A model generated the notes under the pieces. The model did not search any database and had not been told where the DNA came from. It was given only the letters and a program-made list of their open reading frames with translations. A DNA stretch of 64,000 bases from Chrysoperla carnea (lineage: Eukaryota; Arthropoda; Insecta; Neuroptera; Chrysopidae). The stretch lies in contig NC_058341.1 in assembly GCF_905475395.1 (NCBI RefSeq), positions 70,005,501-70,069,500 of the forward strand, read 5' to 3'. The position numbers and the translations under genes are program-made. Of this stretch, positions 1 through 10,390 are shown in pieces; within the stretch, counting starts at the first letter, position 1; each line of letters begins with the position of its first letter.

Positions 1-84
1 TTCGTAGCATCAATATTTTTAAGCGTTACTCACTTGAGACTAAACTTAATATACTATGTATATTTCATATATACATGGTATAAT
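1..84 (+). mobile_element. 3' end of a DINE-1-like element
   Basis: The window opens inside a copy of the commonest local repeat. It shows the conserved tail block (GTAGCATCAATATTTTTAAG, then a TTGRGACTAAACTTAATATAC-like run) and ends in ATATACATGGTATAA. The rest of the element lies to the left of the window. Confidence 0.8.
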
Positions 85-2558
85 AACAAACAAATAGTAC
101 AATATTAAAACAAGTAAAAAAAAAAATCAAAAAGAAAACCACAAACCACAAATTAATCGACTAGGACAGAGTATTGGTACTGTAAATTCTTTCATTAATA
201 ATAATAAATGATCTGGTTTTTTGATTTTATTTAACACAGTCGTTTTTTTTTTTTTTTGTTTTGTTTTGTTTTTTTTTTTTTTTTTTTAATTATTAATTTT
301 ATTTTAATCGTTTTAGTGTCCCGGCATTAAAAAAACCCTCTTATTATACGACATTGAAACTTTTTACACCAATTTATAGTTCCTAATTAAATTTTAAACT
401 TATAAATTTTATATATTTTTGCAATTCCCTTTTAAGTTCCTCTATTTTGATATAATAATCGATAAGTTTGGTTAATGTTTTTTATTAACGTATACTATTT
501 CGCACCAAAATTCTGCCATTCTGTTTTGTTTTTTAAAACACCTATCTTAGGACATATTTAGAAGACATGAGGTAATAAAGAAATTTACAAAAAAAAACAT
601 AGATATACAGTCAAAAAACAACTCAAATAAAAGTTGCAGAGTTTGGAGGGGGACATCATGTTCTGACATCAGATTGGATCTAGTTCTTTCGATTTTTTTA
701 AAAGCCAATTTAGATTCTAAATGGTAAGAGATAAAATAACATTTTATTTTAGAAAATGTATCCTCATAAAAAAACCAACAATTTTTGTTAACACGTTAGC
801 TTTCGAAAGAAATACGACTTAAAAATATGTCATTATCGCATTTAATAGAAAGAAAATGCGCTTAAATTTTATCGATAATTTTAGGTCAAAGTCATGGACA
901 CCGGCGAATGTCCTTTATTGCCCTTGACAAATTTTAGCTAAAACATTGTTCTGTACATACCTGCTGTTTTTTCTTTCGATTAAATGCATTAAAACATATT
1001 TTAAAGTCGCATTTCCTCCGAAAGCTAACAGTTTTCGAAAAAATGTTTTAAATAAAAAATGTTAGTTTTTGTATGAGGATGAACTTTCTAATTTAAAGTA
1101 TTATTATATCTCTTACCTTTAGGATCTAAATTCACTATTAATGAAACCCGAAGAACTAAGTACAATCTGATGTCAGAACATGATATCCCCCATCAAACTC
1201 TACAACTTTTGTTTAAGTTATTTTTTGATTGTTTAAATACAAAACAGACTATTAGCCATTATAGATTAAAATGACCCACCCTGTATATTTCATATATACA
1301 GGATGTAAAAATTTTACTTAATGTTACAAAAGTTTACTTTACAAATTTATTACAAACTCATGTATTATGTTTCCCGCTATGCCTTATAATTTACCTACGA
1401 GATCAAATTGTACCCTCATCAAACTTTGCAATTTTTGTTTAAGATTTTTTTATTGATTAACTACAAAACGAGCGAAGCAAGATACGCGCGAAAAACATAT
1501 CTATCCCTTGACAGTCCGGTATTAATGAGGCTATACATGTAACAAATATGTATTTTCCCCCCTTACGTTACTTTCTGTGGCTCTGCCCGCTTGAGTTACA
1601 TAAACTTAATGTTTTTACACTATGGCAGTAATGAAACATCAATACGGCGACCTCCAGACGCCATATTAAGAAAAAAGAATGTATAAGTATTTCTATGTGA
1701 CCCATTAGAGACCAAATGCGTGGACCGATTTTGATGATTCTGACGTCAAACGATTTATATTAGCCTTGCGAGTGCTAAACTAAAAAGGGTAAAATAAAAT
1801 AAAAAAAAACGAAAAAGAAAAAGAAAAGAAAAAAACAAGTAGGTACAGCAGATTACAAAGCGACTTTAACAGTCGGAACCCATTATTGTGAAAATTCGAG
1901 CCGGTGTAGATTTTAATTGGTCCCGACAGTTAGTCGTTATTTAAACTGCTGTACTTGTTTTTTTTCTTTTCAGTTTATTTTGCATGAATAAAGAAAAGTA
2001 GAATTAGAATTTCGATAAAAAATATTTGAACGCTATTTAATATCAACATAAAGTTTTATTAATACATGCATAACAATGGAAACACACACATGATAATAAT
2101 TAACAAATATTTGAAACTTCTTCACCGCTTCGATGTATCATGTTTTCGATTAATATCTTCAAAATCCACTTTCAAATTTCCATCGGTTAGCAACAGTCGA
2201 AATGCAACGTGTACGTATATTAAGAAATATATATAAAAAACATACATTATCAAGAATTTGAAAACTTTCCTCCTTATTTAAAGTGAGTTAGTTAATAAAC
2301 TTAAACTTTGTCTTATCACATAATTTATTTGAAACGAAAATTTGAGTCGCTGTTTGTCACAAAATCAAAAGTTCCAAATTTTCAATATGCAACGTTTTAA
2401 GTAATTTTGATAAAACATGATCCGGGTGATGCTTGAGAAAAACCTGTACGAGATGATTGCATGGAGATTTTAATATAAGTCAAAGCCAATTTGTACCAAA
2501 CAATCGTCGATCCCGTAACTTCAAACAAATGGCAATTGTCAATTTCCTACATTGCAAT
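85..2558. other. Non-coding AT-rich stretch with two fold-backs
   Basis: I see no gene here. The stretch holds T-rich runs (about 241-287), the fold-back at 608-1290 (separate entry), and a second imperfect hairpin at about 1786-1985. The arms of the hairpin both carry an A/G-rich tract followed by ACAAGTA...CAGCAG and meet around a short central segment. The remainder is low-complexity DNA without recognisable coding potential. Confidence 0.5.
608..1290. mobile_element. Fold-back MITE, copy 1 (family of 14990-15620)
   Basis: The two ends are inverted copies of each other. The left end has a run around GACATCATGTTCTGACATCA and the right end has its complement around TGATGTCAGAACATGATATC. Both arms also share the ACGTTAGCTTTCGAAAG-type inner block. 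The right end finishes in AGCCATTATAGATTAAAATG, which matches the terminus of the copy at 14990-15620. There is no coding capacity, so this looks like a non-autonomous element. The left terminus is truncated, and the superfamily is not clear. Confidence 0.65.
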
Positions 2559-2623
2559 CAGTGGCGGATCCACCCATATGGGCATGATGAGCATGCCCAT
2601 CACCTATAAATAGACTTATGATT

Positions 2624-2690
2624 TAAAACACTTGACTGAGTTAATTGTTGAAATACCGTGTATAGACAGTATTTATTAACAGTGTTTGCA
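2624..2690 (+). mobile_element. DINE-1-like head fragment
   Basis: The segment contains TTGACTGAGTTAATTGTTG followed by AAATACCGTGTATAGACAG, the conserved 5' end of the local DINE-1-like family. It stops after about 65 bp, without the core or tail. Confidence 0.7.
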
Positions 2691-2889
2691 GTACTTTTCA
2701 GAAATTTGATAAGTTTAAAATACTAAATTTACATCAATAGAGAAGCTAATAAATTTTATTATATAAATTCATGAGCATTATTTTATGACGAAAAACGCGC
2801 TTTTAAAGTACCTGGTAATGCAAGAAGCGTTATTGAAGGGAGCGGGACGCCTATTCACCTTTAGAATACATTCGATTTGTGACCATCAC

Positions 2890-3075
2890 GCTCGAATAAT
2901 TAACGCGAAGCGTTATTTAAAAGCGCGCTCGGAGCGCTTTGTCTGCATTATTTTCATTATTGGATCTATCAATATTTATCATTATTCTATCCATTATTCT
3001 TAGATAATAAATAATGCGAAGCGTTATTTTAGGTGATATTTAGGTATCTGATATAACGCGAAGCGTCATTGATAA
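2890..3075. repeat. Cluster of GCGAAGCG mini-hairpins
   Basis: The motif AACGCGAAGCGTTATT or a one-base variant occurs at about 2902, 3012 and 3054. AACGC and GCGTT form a perfect 5-bp stem around a GAA loop. Flanking words (GTGACCATCACGCTCG / GTGATCATCATGCTTG; GCGCGCT) recur with a spacing of about 200 bp, so the block is also an imperfect direct duplication. Confidence 0.6.
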
Positions 3076-3471
3076 GCGGCGTGCCTTTTAGCGTTTGTGA
3101 TCATCATGCTTGCATAAGAAATCGCGGGCGCGCTTTTTATGCATTATTTCCATGCATTATTATGCATTATTATGCAATAAGTAAGTCAGAAAATAATTTC
3201 CTGGCAAATTTGTATATTCTTTAAAAGAAGTCTCCATGTGATAATAAATCCTGCAGTAATTATTTTTTTTTTTTGAAAATCTGAAATGTTCTAAATTTTA
3301 GTCTAATTAATTCTAAATTAGACTATTTGCAGAAAATATTTCCACCAGGGCTGTATATAATAAATGTTTTAAATTGTCATGTACATCGCTGTTTAGACCG
3401 TGGAAAATCTGGGTGAGAGTCCGCATTTTTCTCTATGTACCGAGGCCTTTGCCCACCTATCTACGCCACTG

Positions 3472-4950
3472 GGTATCGATGGACTTACTGTTACCACTTG
3501 CTTCAAATTTTGTTTACCCACCTTCATTCAGCGGGGGAAGGGGGCTGATCTAAAGTGGCTAATTGGTAATCACTAACCTAACTGCCCATGTTTCAAAAAA
3601 AGTCTACCTGAAATTATTTTAATTTTGATAATAACTCCAAAATGATTGTCGTTCCAAGATCGAGTCTTGATACAACACGGTAGAGAGGACGATACCTTCA
3701 TTTGGTACTAAAATCTCCTCGCAGTCATCTCTCACGGATTTTTTTTCGTTTATCTCCCGGGCTAATATAATCACCTCTAATATTTCTACCGAGCGTCAAC
3801 CAACACAATTAATTTGTATACCTCAATATTATTCGTACTTGCGTAAGTAAAAATAATAAGTAAAGTTAGTTATAAACTAATCGACTTAATTTGCAAAAGA
3901 CTATTAAATTATATAAAATACGTTCATAAAGATAAATAAATATATTAGCCCATTGAAAAGTTACGTTTGGGGTTGTATGGCACGCCATTTTACTATTTAA
4001 TAGGCTAATTTTTATCGAGAAAAAAATTAATTAATTATTTTTTTTCAATCAGAAATTTTATATTTTATATTTTGTAAAATAAATCTTAGTAAAAGAGAGA
4101 TTGATATAAGATAAGATGAGAAAAGAGAGATGTGAATTAAAATTATGATGATAACATAATAAAAATGTATTATTATTATGTATCATCATAATAATAATGT
4201 ATTATTATTATGATGATACATAATAATAATACATTTTTATTATGTTATCATCATAATAAAAATAATTATGATGATACATAATAATAAATCAGTTAATTTT
4301 ATTTGAATTAGATTAAAAAAAATGATTGAATTAAAATTATGTACATAATGGAAATAGAGAATTAAAATTATGTACATAATAAAAATGATTGAATTAAAAT
4401 AATTCATTTTTAAAAAGTAGACATAGAAGCCTTTGCACCCTGTTAGAATAAACAAGTGAAAACAAACAATTGACTGAGTTAATTGTTGAAATAGCCTTGC
4501 ATTTTATTTAATTTATTAAAAAAGTTAAAATAATTAATACAATTATGGTGGCCTTCCGGTCGCTATTTGTATTTTTTGCTAGAATCACCAAAAAAAAATG
4601 CCCTAAAAAATTTTTTCCCAGATAAAAATTATATTTTTTCTCCTATAAAATACGCATCACCTACAAAAATATAGGATTTCACAACATGAAGTTGACTACC
4701 ATTTAACCTAGAACCATTCCATCTAAAGATAAACAAGCATTTGGAATTGATCGAGGCTGTCAAATGATCAAACTTTTGTTTGAAACAATTTTTTATGTCT
4801 GACTTACATCAAAAGAGGATCAAGCGAATACCATATGTTAGAAGTAGAAGAAATAATTTATTTAAAAGTGCAATTAATATTTATTTTAATTCAAATTTCC
4901 ACATCAACTCCCAAAACTTGTCAAACTTTCTTGGTCTTTTATAAATAGGC
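3472..4950. other. Non-coding stretch
   Basis: I see no gene. The stretch holds AT-rich simple sequence, the perfect palindrome at 4142-4257 (separate entry), a repeated TGATTGAATTAAAATTATGT unit at about 4320-4400, and a 45-bp DINE-1-like head fragment at 4450-4495 with the GTGAAAACAAACAATTGAC motif. Confidence 0.5.
4142..4257. repeat. Perfect palindrome, 57-bp arms, 2-nt spacer
   Basis: Bases 4142-4198 and 4201-4257 are exact reverse complements, checked base by base, and are separated only by GT. The sequence is built from TTATTA and ATGATGATA words. A further partial copy of the right arm follows to about 4285. Confidence 0.95.
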
Positions 4951-4954
4951 TATT

Positions 4955-5345
4955 CGTTGTGTGCGTAGTCATGGTAGGGACAATAAAATCGATGCCAACG
5001 CTTTAAGTGAAAAATTTTGGAGTTTAAGGGGGCTGTTATGACTAATTTGCAATTCTTTACATGTTAATGTAATAGAAATGTCAAATTAAAATTATTGAAA
5101 AAAACGAATTAATTAAACTTAATGCATTAAAAATTGTGAAAATAAGAAATCAAATTGAACAAATATTATTTTTCAAATGTAAATTATCATAATTATTTAT
5201 TTAAATTTGTGAAACAAGAATATTAAATTTTAAATGTAAGTCTTAAATGCAATCCATACAATTATATATGCATCCATACAATTCTATAATTAGAGTAGTG
5301 TATCGTTACCATGGAAACGAAACTCACGCACGGAGCGAATATGTA
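4955..5345 (+). repeat. Dispersed repeat R1, copy 1
   Basis: The same sequence occurs inverted at 51245-51660. It runs from GTGTGCGTAGTCATGGTAGG through ATCGATGCC...CGCT, and on to ATACAATTATATATGCATCC and ACCATGGAAACGAAACTCAC. There is no coding capacity and the family is unknown. Confidence 0.75.
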
Positions 5346-5641
5346 CATTTCCATAATTATATAATATCGACTAAATATCCACAATATATTGCGATCAAAG
5401 TGACCTGTTTAAGCCAAATGCGAACTTTATTTTTCAAATAGACCTAGTTTGTTTTTACAGATTCTCTCCTAATACTCTAGAGTCTAGACATATAATACTC
5501 AAATCATTATTAGGCAAACAAGTTAGTTGTTACAGTTGTTGTTTGTTGTTTTTAGCCACTGGTACAGGGTAGCCACGGGTTACGGTAACTACGGAAGCGG
5601 AATTCCCCACGGTAGTTCAGTAAAATAATACATTGTGGTAT

Positions 5642-7078
5642 GCAAAAGGTCGGGTAGTTTTGATTTTTTCCTATGTTGTTAGTGTTAGGCCCATGACTTA
5701 AAATCCAAGTTTTCCACCTCGGGGTGCCAAGGCGCGCCGCGGGGCGCGCCACTTTTTAATGAAATATCGAAAATTTGACCATTCCTAAGTGAAATCTCGC
5801 GAACGGTTTATTTTACAGAAAATATTATTTTAATAAATTAAAGGGTAATAAATTTGTGACAGTTTAAGCCCAACACCAGGTTTGTAGCGTACATAATGGC
5901 TGAAATACAAACCTTCAAAATAAACCAATTTTTCAAAGATTTGTGAAAATCGTGATTTTTTAAAAATATTTCCACAATATAATTGTTTAAATCAAACGCC
6001 GTATAATTTAATTGTGTATGTTAGTTTATTTGCTATAAAAGAATAAAAGAAAGTATTAATAAAATTATGAAAGAAAGAATGAAAAGTGTGTTTGTAGGAG
6101 TTATATATTAACATTTTTTTATCAATGAATGTCCTATTTAGTTAAAACAATACAGTACACTTTGGAAGTATTTGTTACAAATAACGATAACAGTATCTAT
6201 TTAAAGTTTTCGCATTTTTGATGGGCCAGGATGGAAATGCTCAAGCTCTGCCTGATGCTCCTTGTTCTCTTCATCCAGTGGAAAATTTAACTCTCCTATA
6301 TCTTCATGTTTAGAGTTATTTATTGACGCCAGCTTGTCGTCTTCGTCTTCAAAGCTCTCCTCAAACGGATTTATTTCCGAAACGTTTTCGCAAGATTCTC
6401 CTAGAGAACAGGTGCATAGAGAAGAACATATAAGACCAGCTTTACGGCAACCACATGAGTTCTTGCACGCTTTCTTACAATTGCAATATATCATTTTAAG
6501 AAGGGATTCAGGAGCTGCATCTCTGTCCATTTTGAGGGGAGAGAGCCCAAATCTGGTAGATACCCAGCCCCATTCAAGAGGGTTTTTCTCTTGACCTAGC
6601 CACTTCTGTATCTTAAAAATGATACTTTTAAGCAATAACCATGCACGAACATTCAGATCATTTTAAACAACAAATCTGACAATAACATGACAATAGAATT
6701 AATTTGTTTTTACTAAACTACTAACACTCAGCTGATCAATTAATAATGCAGGTTTACCAACCTATATCATTGATCCCAATTATCTTAGTTAATTTATTTT
6801 GAAGATCTATAATTCAGCCATTATTTACGCTACAAACCTGGTGTTGGGCTTAAACTGTCACAAATTTATTACCCTTTAATTTATTAAAATAATATTTTCT
6901 GTAAAATAAACCGTTCGCGAGATTTCACTTAGGAATGGTCAAATTTTCGGTATTTCATTAAAAAGTGGCGCGCCCCGCGGCGCGCCTTGGCACCCCGAGG
7001 TGGAAAACTTGGATTTTAAGTCATGGGCTCAACACTAACAACATATCCAAAAATCAAAACTACCCGACCTTTTGCACA
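5642..7078. mobile_element. Inverted-repeat element enclosing a Cys-rich ORF
   Basis: Arms of about 260 bp (5642-5905 and 6820-7078) are near-identical reverse complements. Both begin GCAAAAGGTCGGGTAGTTTT on their outer side. They contain an unusual GC-rich block (GGCGCGCC...GGGCGCGCC) in otherwise AT-rich DNA and end inside at CCTGGTGTTGGGCTTAAAC. Between them lie the open frame of 6201-6661 and AT-rich sequence. The structure looks like a fold-back or MITE-type element carrying a gene fragment. No transposase is visible. Confidence 0.75.
6201..6661 (-). CDS. Cys-rich C-terminal fragment of a transposon-associated protein
   Basis: The frame is open for about 150 codons. It runs from ...KIQKWLGQEKNPLEWGW through a Pro/Ala step (DAAPESLLKMI) into a cysteine cluster with the spacing CNCKKACKNSCGCRKAG followed by CSSLCTCSLGESC. 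It ends in an acidic tail rich in Glu and Asp. From memory, this NPLEWGW...APE.LL..I.CNCK..C...CRK.GL.C layout is the C-terminus of long proteins repeated many times in insect genomes and usually linked to mobile DNA. Such Cys clusters probably bind zinc. The N-terminal part of the usual protein is missing and no clear start codon can be chosen. The fragment lies between the arms of the inverted-repeat element, so it is likely a captured exon or remnant rather than a host gene. Confidence 0.55.
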
Positions 7079-7409
7079 GCAACCCCATATTTTCATACAT
7101 ATTTACTGGATTACGGGTCGTGCTATTATAATATTATTATACTAAAATAATTCGGTTGATACTCCGTATTTTTAGACGACAAATTTTTACTGGACATGCT
7201 TTAAATAATTTCAACGAAAGTTAATTTTGATAAGAACAATGATCAATCAAATTTTTGACACCAACGCATTTTTTTATTCAAAAATTTCGTGTAGTATAAA
7301 TTTTGAATATGTTTTTTTAATGAAGTGAATACATAAATGGAAATTGAAAATCATTGATAAAAATTAATTTTTTTTTAATTATTTAACGAAGTAAAACGAA
7401 TTTAATAAA

Positions 7410-9088
7410 ATGAAGCTGGATATCGTTTTCGATTTAATATTTTTAATGCTTTCAACTGTATTATTACAAGTATGTAATCGAAAATAAAATATAAACTTCT
7501 ATTTCTTAAAACATATATTCTTAAACAAGTGAAAATAAACAATTGAATGAATTAATTGTTGAAATACAATGTATAGACAGTATTGATCATCAGTGTTTGC
7601 ATTATTTTTAATAAAAATAGAAAAGTTTAAAAAAACCAACCTACATATGTTATAGTTTACGAAAACTTTTCTAAACAAGTGAAAACAACCAATTGACTGA
7701 GTTAATTGATGAAATGCCATGTATAGGCAGTGTTGATGATGCAATCACTTGTTTTTTGATGTCACGTAAATAAAGAAAGATATCCACTCTTAAATAGCTA
7801 CACACACATAACTGATATTCTCATATTAATACATACTAAAAAATTTGCATCTAATTAGCGCCCTCGTGGGTAAACAGTGATGTTTACAAAAAAATGTTTC
7901 AAACAAAAGTTTTTTATTTTTTTATAAGGAACATTTAAACTTTTTTACATTTAAAATTTTGTTCTATCTCTATCGGTTTACAAGATGGGTCCTACGGACC
8001 CAAGACCCAATTGACCTATGTTGCTTATTTACGAACTCAGCCTCACTTTTTATGTCAAATGCACGCTATAAAAATTTCAGCTTGATATCTCTTTTCATTT
8101 TTGAGTTATCGTGCTTACGGACAGACAGACGGACAGATAACCGGAAATGGACTTAGGTGATTCTATGAACACCTACACCAAAATTTTTTTCGTAGCATCA
8201 ATATTTTTAAGCGTTACAAACTTGGGACTTAACTTTAATATACTATGTATATTTCATTATATACATGGTATAAAAATACATGTAATTGTTTTCTTTTACA
8301 AACTTTTTGAATTTGTGGAACCCAGATAGACATGTAAAGTATAATTAAGAGTTTATTTTCATATGCAACCCACATTACAGCTTGCCAGACAAATCACGGT
8401 TTGCCACACATTGCCTACCGGGCAATTTGAAATTTAGGTAAAATTTGGGTCCTTTAATACTTTGGTACAGTATAATATATTTGCGAACTAACATATATAG
8501 TTCTTTTTTATATCGCTAGATAGAGTCTTTCTTAGCATTAAAGTCCAATAATAATAAAAATAATAATTTAAACTACATGTTCTTTCTTATACAGCGATAA
8601 AAGTAATATCCAGTCATTTGCGTAGTGATTAAATAATAATATTTTTTAAATAAACTAATTTTTTCGAAATTTTTCAGTCTTATATGGATGCAGATCCGCC
8701 AAATTATGGACCATATAGAGAAACAAATACCAGCGATCCAAGATATCAAATTATATTACAAAAAGAATCTGAACAATATTATAAAAATAGTATATTCAAT
8801 GTATATGATTTTTCAGTTGATAGGCGTCCGATAATCGTTCAGATACTAAATAATTATGTGGATTTTGTAAAACATTTAGCAATTGTGTCTCACAAAATGT
8901 TTATCACTCAAGACACTTTAGATACTGATACAATATTTACATTGACACGAACATATATGGCAGGAAGTTCTTTGTCAGATACAATTCTTGAGGGTTATTA
9001 TATGTTCACAAATATGACTACAAGTGTCACATCAATATTTTTTGAAAATAGAACCATTACTACGGACATCTATCATGAGGAGTTTTAA
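7410..9088 (+). CDS. Two-exon gene for a small secreted protein (exons 7410-7469, 8678-9088)
   Basis: Exon 1 starts at ATG 7410 and encodes 20 residues with the hydrophobic run FDLIFLMLSTVLLQ, a good signal peptide. It ends in CAA followed by the donor GTATGT. The acceptor TTTTTCAG at 8670-8677 opens exon 2 in the same phase (phase 0), and the frame runs to TAA at 9086-9088. The product is about 156 residues. It has three N-glycosylation sequons (NTS, NMT, NRT), few or no cysteines and no transmembrane segment after the signal, so it should be exported. The 1.2-kb intron contains a complete DINE-1-like insertion (7673-8276). I do not recognise the family. It could be a salivary, cuticular or glandular secreted protein, but that is a guess. 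Both splice sites and the open exon 2 argue for a real gene. Confidence 0.6.
7523..8276 (+). mobile_element. DINE-1-like element with a doubled head
   Basis: A first head (AAACAAGTGAAAATAAACAA) starts at 7523 and breaks off after about 100 bp. A second, complete copy starts at 7673 (AAACAAGTGAAAACAACC). It continues through the GTAAACAGTGATGTTTAC core and the GGAC/AGAC microsatellite at about 8117-8137, and ends at 8276 in ATATACATGGTATAAAAA. It lies inside the intron of the secreted-protein gene. Confidence 0.85.
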
Positions 9089-9139
9089 GTATATTGTTGC
9101 AACAATCAATTATACGCCCGTTGAATTAGATCAAAAGAA

Positions 9140-10390
9140 GGGCTGACACAGGAAAAATTCCTTCGGAAATCGTTTGGGGGGAGAGGGCTCACTGGCAGCA
9201 GAGAATATATCGGTAAAAGATATAGTCTCTGCTGGCAGTCCATATTTCGGTTTTCGGAATTCCTAATATACTGTGTCATCCGCCATCTTGAATTGTAGAG
9301 TGAATTTTTGTTTATTGAATAACTCGTTTATTTTTAATTTTACACGGAAAATGGTCATTTCCAAACTTGTTTTCTACAATTTTGGTCCTTAACAATTTTT
9401 TCTTAGGATCGATATTTTTCGATTTAGACCCGAAAAAAGAGGTGGTCGTCGTTCCAATTCGAGAACTGCTCGATGAAGACGACATCGATAGTGACGAAAA
9501 GCTAGCGTCAGAACGAGTCACCACCGACTCTCCTGATCTTCTGGACGAAGTCGTCTATAGTAATGATGAAGACTCAGATGACCCAAACTTGGTCGGACTA
9601 TCGAATAAAAGTTCCAAACTAACATAAGTTGAATTTTGAAGAGGTGGTCGTGAATTTTTGTTTGTTGCATAACTCGTTTATTTTTATTTTTACACGAAAA
9701 ATAATTATCACCGTAGTTGTTAGGAATTAAATATTGGTTACATCGATATTTTTCAATTTATACCTGAAAAGAAGTGGGTGTAAACCTAAACATTCTATTA
9801 TGTTGTTTATTATTGATTTTTTTCCTATAACCGATGATAAACTAATCTGTTGAAAATTGAGATTGCAATAAATTTGATGTGGACCATTTTTGGGACACAC
9901 GATTACGGTAAAGGAAAAGAAGAGTGTACATGAAATAACTTTTGAAAAGTGCACTGAAAACAAATTCAAATTATGTTCGTTTGAAAAGTTTAGATGATGG
10001 TCCGGCCAAGTTTGGGCTATCTGAGTCTTCATCATTACTATAGATGACTTCGTTCAGAAGCTCAGGAGAGTCGATGGTGTCTCGTTCTGACGCTAGCTTT
10101 TCATCTCCATCGAGCAGTTCACTGAATTGCGACGACGAGCACCTTTTTTGAGGTTTAAATGGAAAAATATCGATTCTAGGAAACTATTTATAAGAACGAA
10201 ATTTGTAGAATAATTAATTGCAAATAACTTTGAGAATAACTATTTTTCGTGTAAAATTGAAAATAATCGAGTTATTCAATAACCAAACATTCACCCTCAA
10301 ATTCAAAATGACGCAACAGAGTTGGAATCCCGAAAACCGAAATTTAGACTACCATTAAACCTACCCCCCCACTGATTTCCAAAGGAAAAT
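9140..10390. mobile_element. Fold-back element with arms carrying an acidic coding remnant
   Basis: The left arm (about 9240-9640) and the right arm (about 9960-10340) are diverged reverse complements. Both carry TTATTGAATAACTCG near the outer side and GAYGAAGACTCAGAT toward the centre. A third partial copy of the outer block stands at 9650-9780. In the left arm a short frame (about 9412-9627, +) encodes an Asp/Glu-rich peptide with DSDEKLASERV. This resembles the acidic tail (EDEDDKLAS) of the Cys-rich fragment at 6201-6661, so the arms may derive from the same protein family. A small hairpin (GCAGCAGAG...CTCTGCTGG) lies at about 9194-9236. Confidence 0.6.

Larger units (their letters stand above)
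2559..3471. mobile_element. hAT-like element with CAGTGGCG ends
   Basis: The left end reads CAGTGGCGGATCCACC and the right end reads ACCTATCTACGCCACTG, so both termini begin CAGTGGCG on opposite strands. Such CAGTGGCG-type termini are typical of insect hAT elements. I see no convincing 8-bp target duplication (flanks ATTGCAAT and GGTATCGA). The interior has no transposase. It holds a head fragment of the DINE-1-like family (2624-2690) and a cluster of GCGAAGCG hairpins (2890-3070). Confidence 0.45.

Noticed and set aside
2559-3471. Firm hAT assignment
   Set aside because: The CAGTGGCG ends fit, but no 8-bp target duplication or transposase is present, so only a tentative label was given.
4240-4455. 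71-codon minus-strand frame next to the palindrome
   Set aside because: It is translated low-complexity AT repeat (Ile/Tyr/Phe-rich) with no protein signature.
5552-7150. Frames starting MARPAARLGTPRWKTWILSH in both arms of the 5.6-7.1 kb element
   Set aside because: The two frames are the same arm sequence read twice, include the GC-rich palindrome and run into unrelated flanks.
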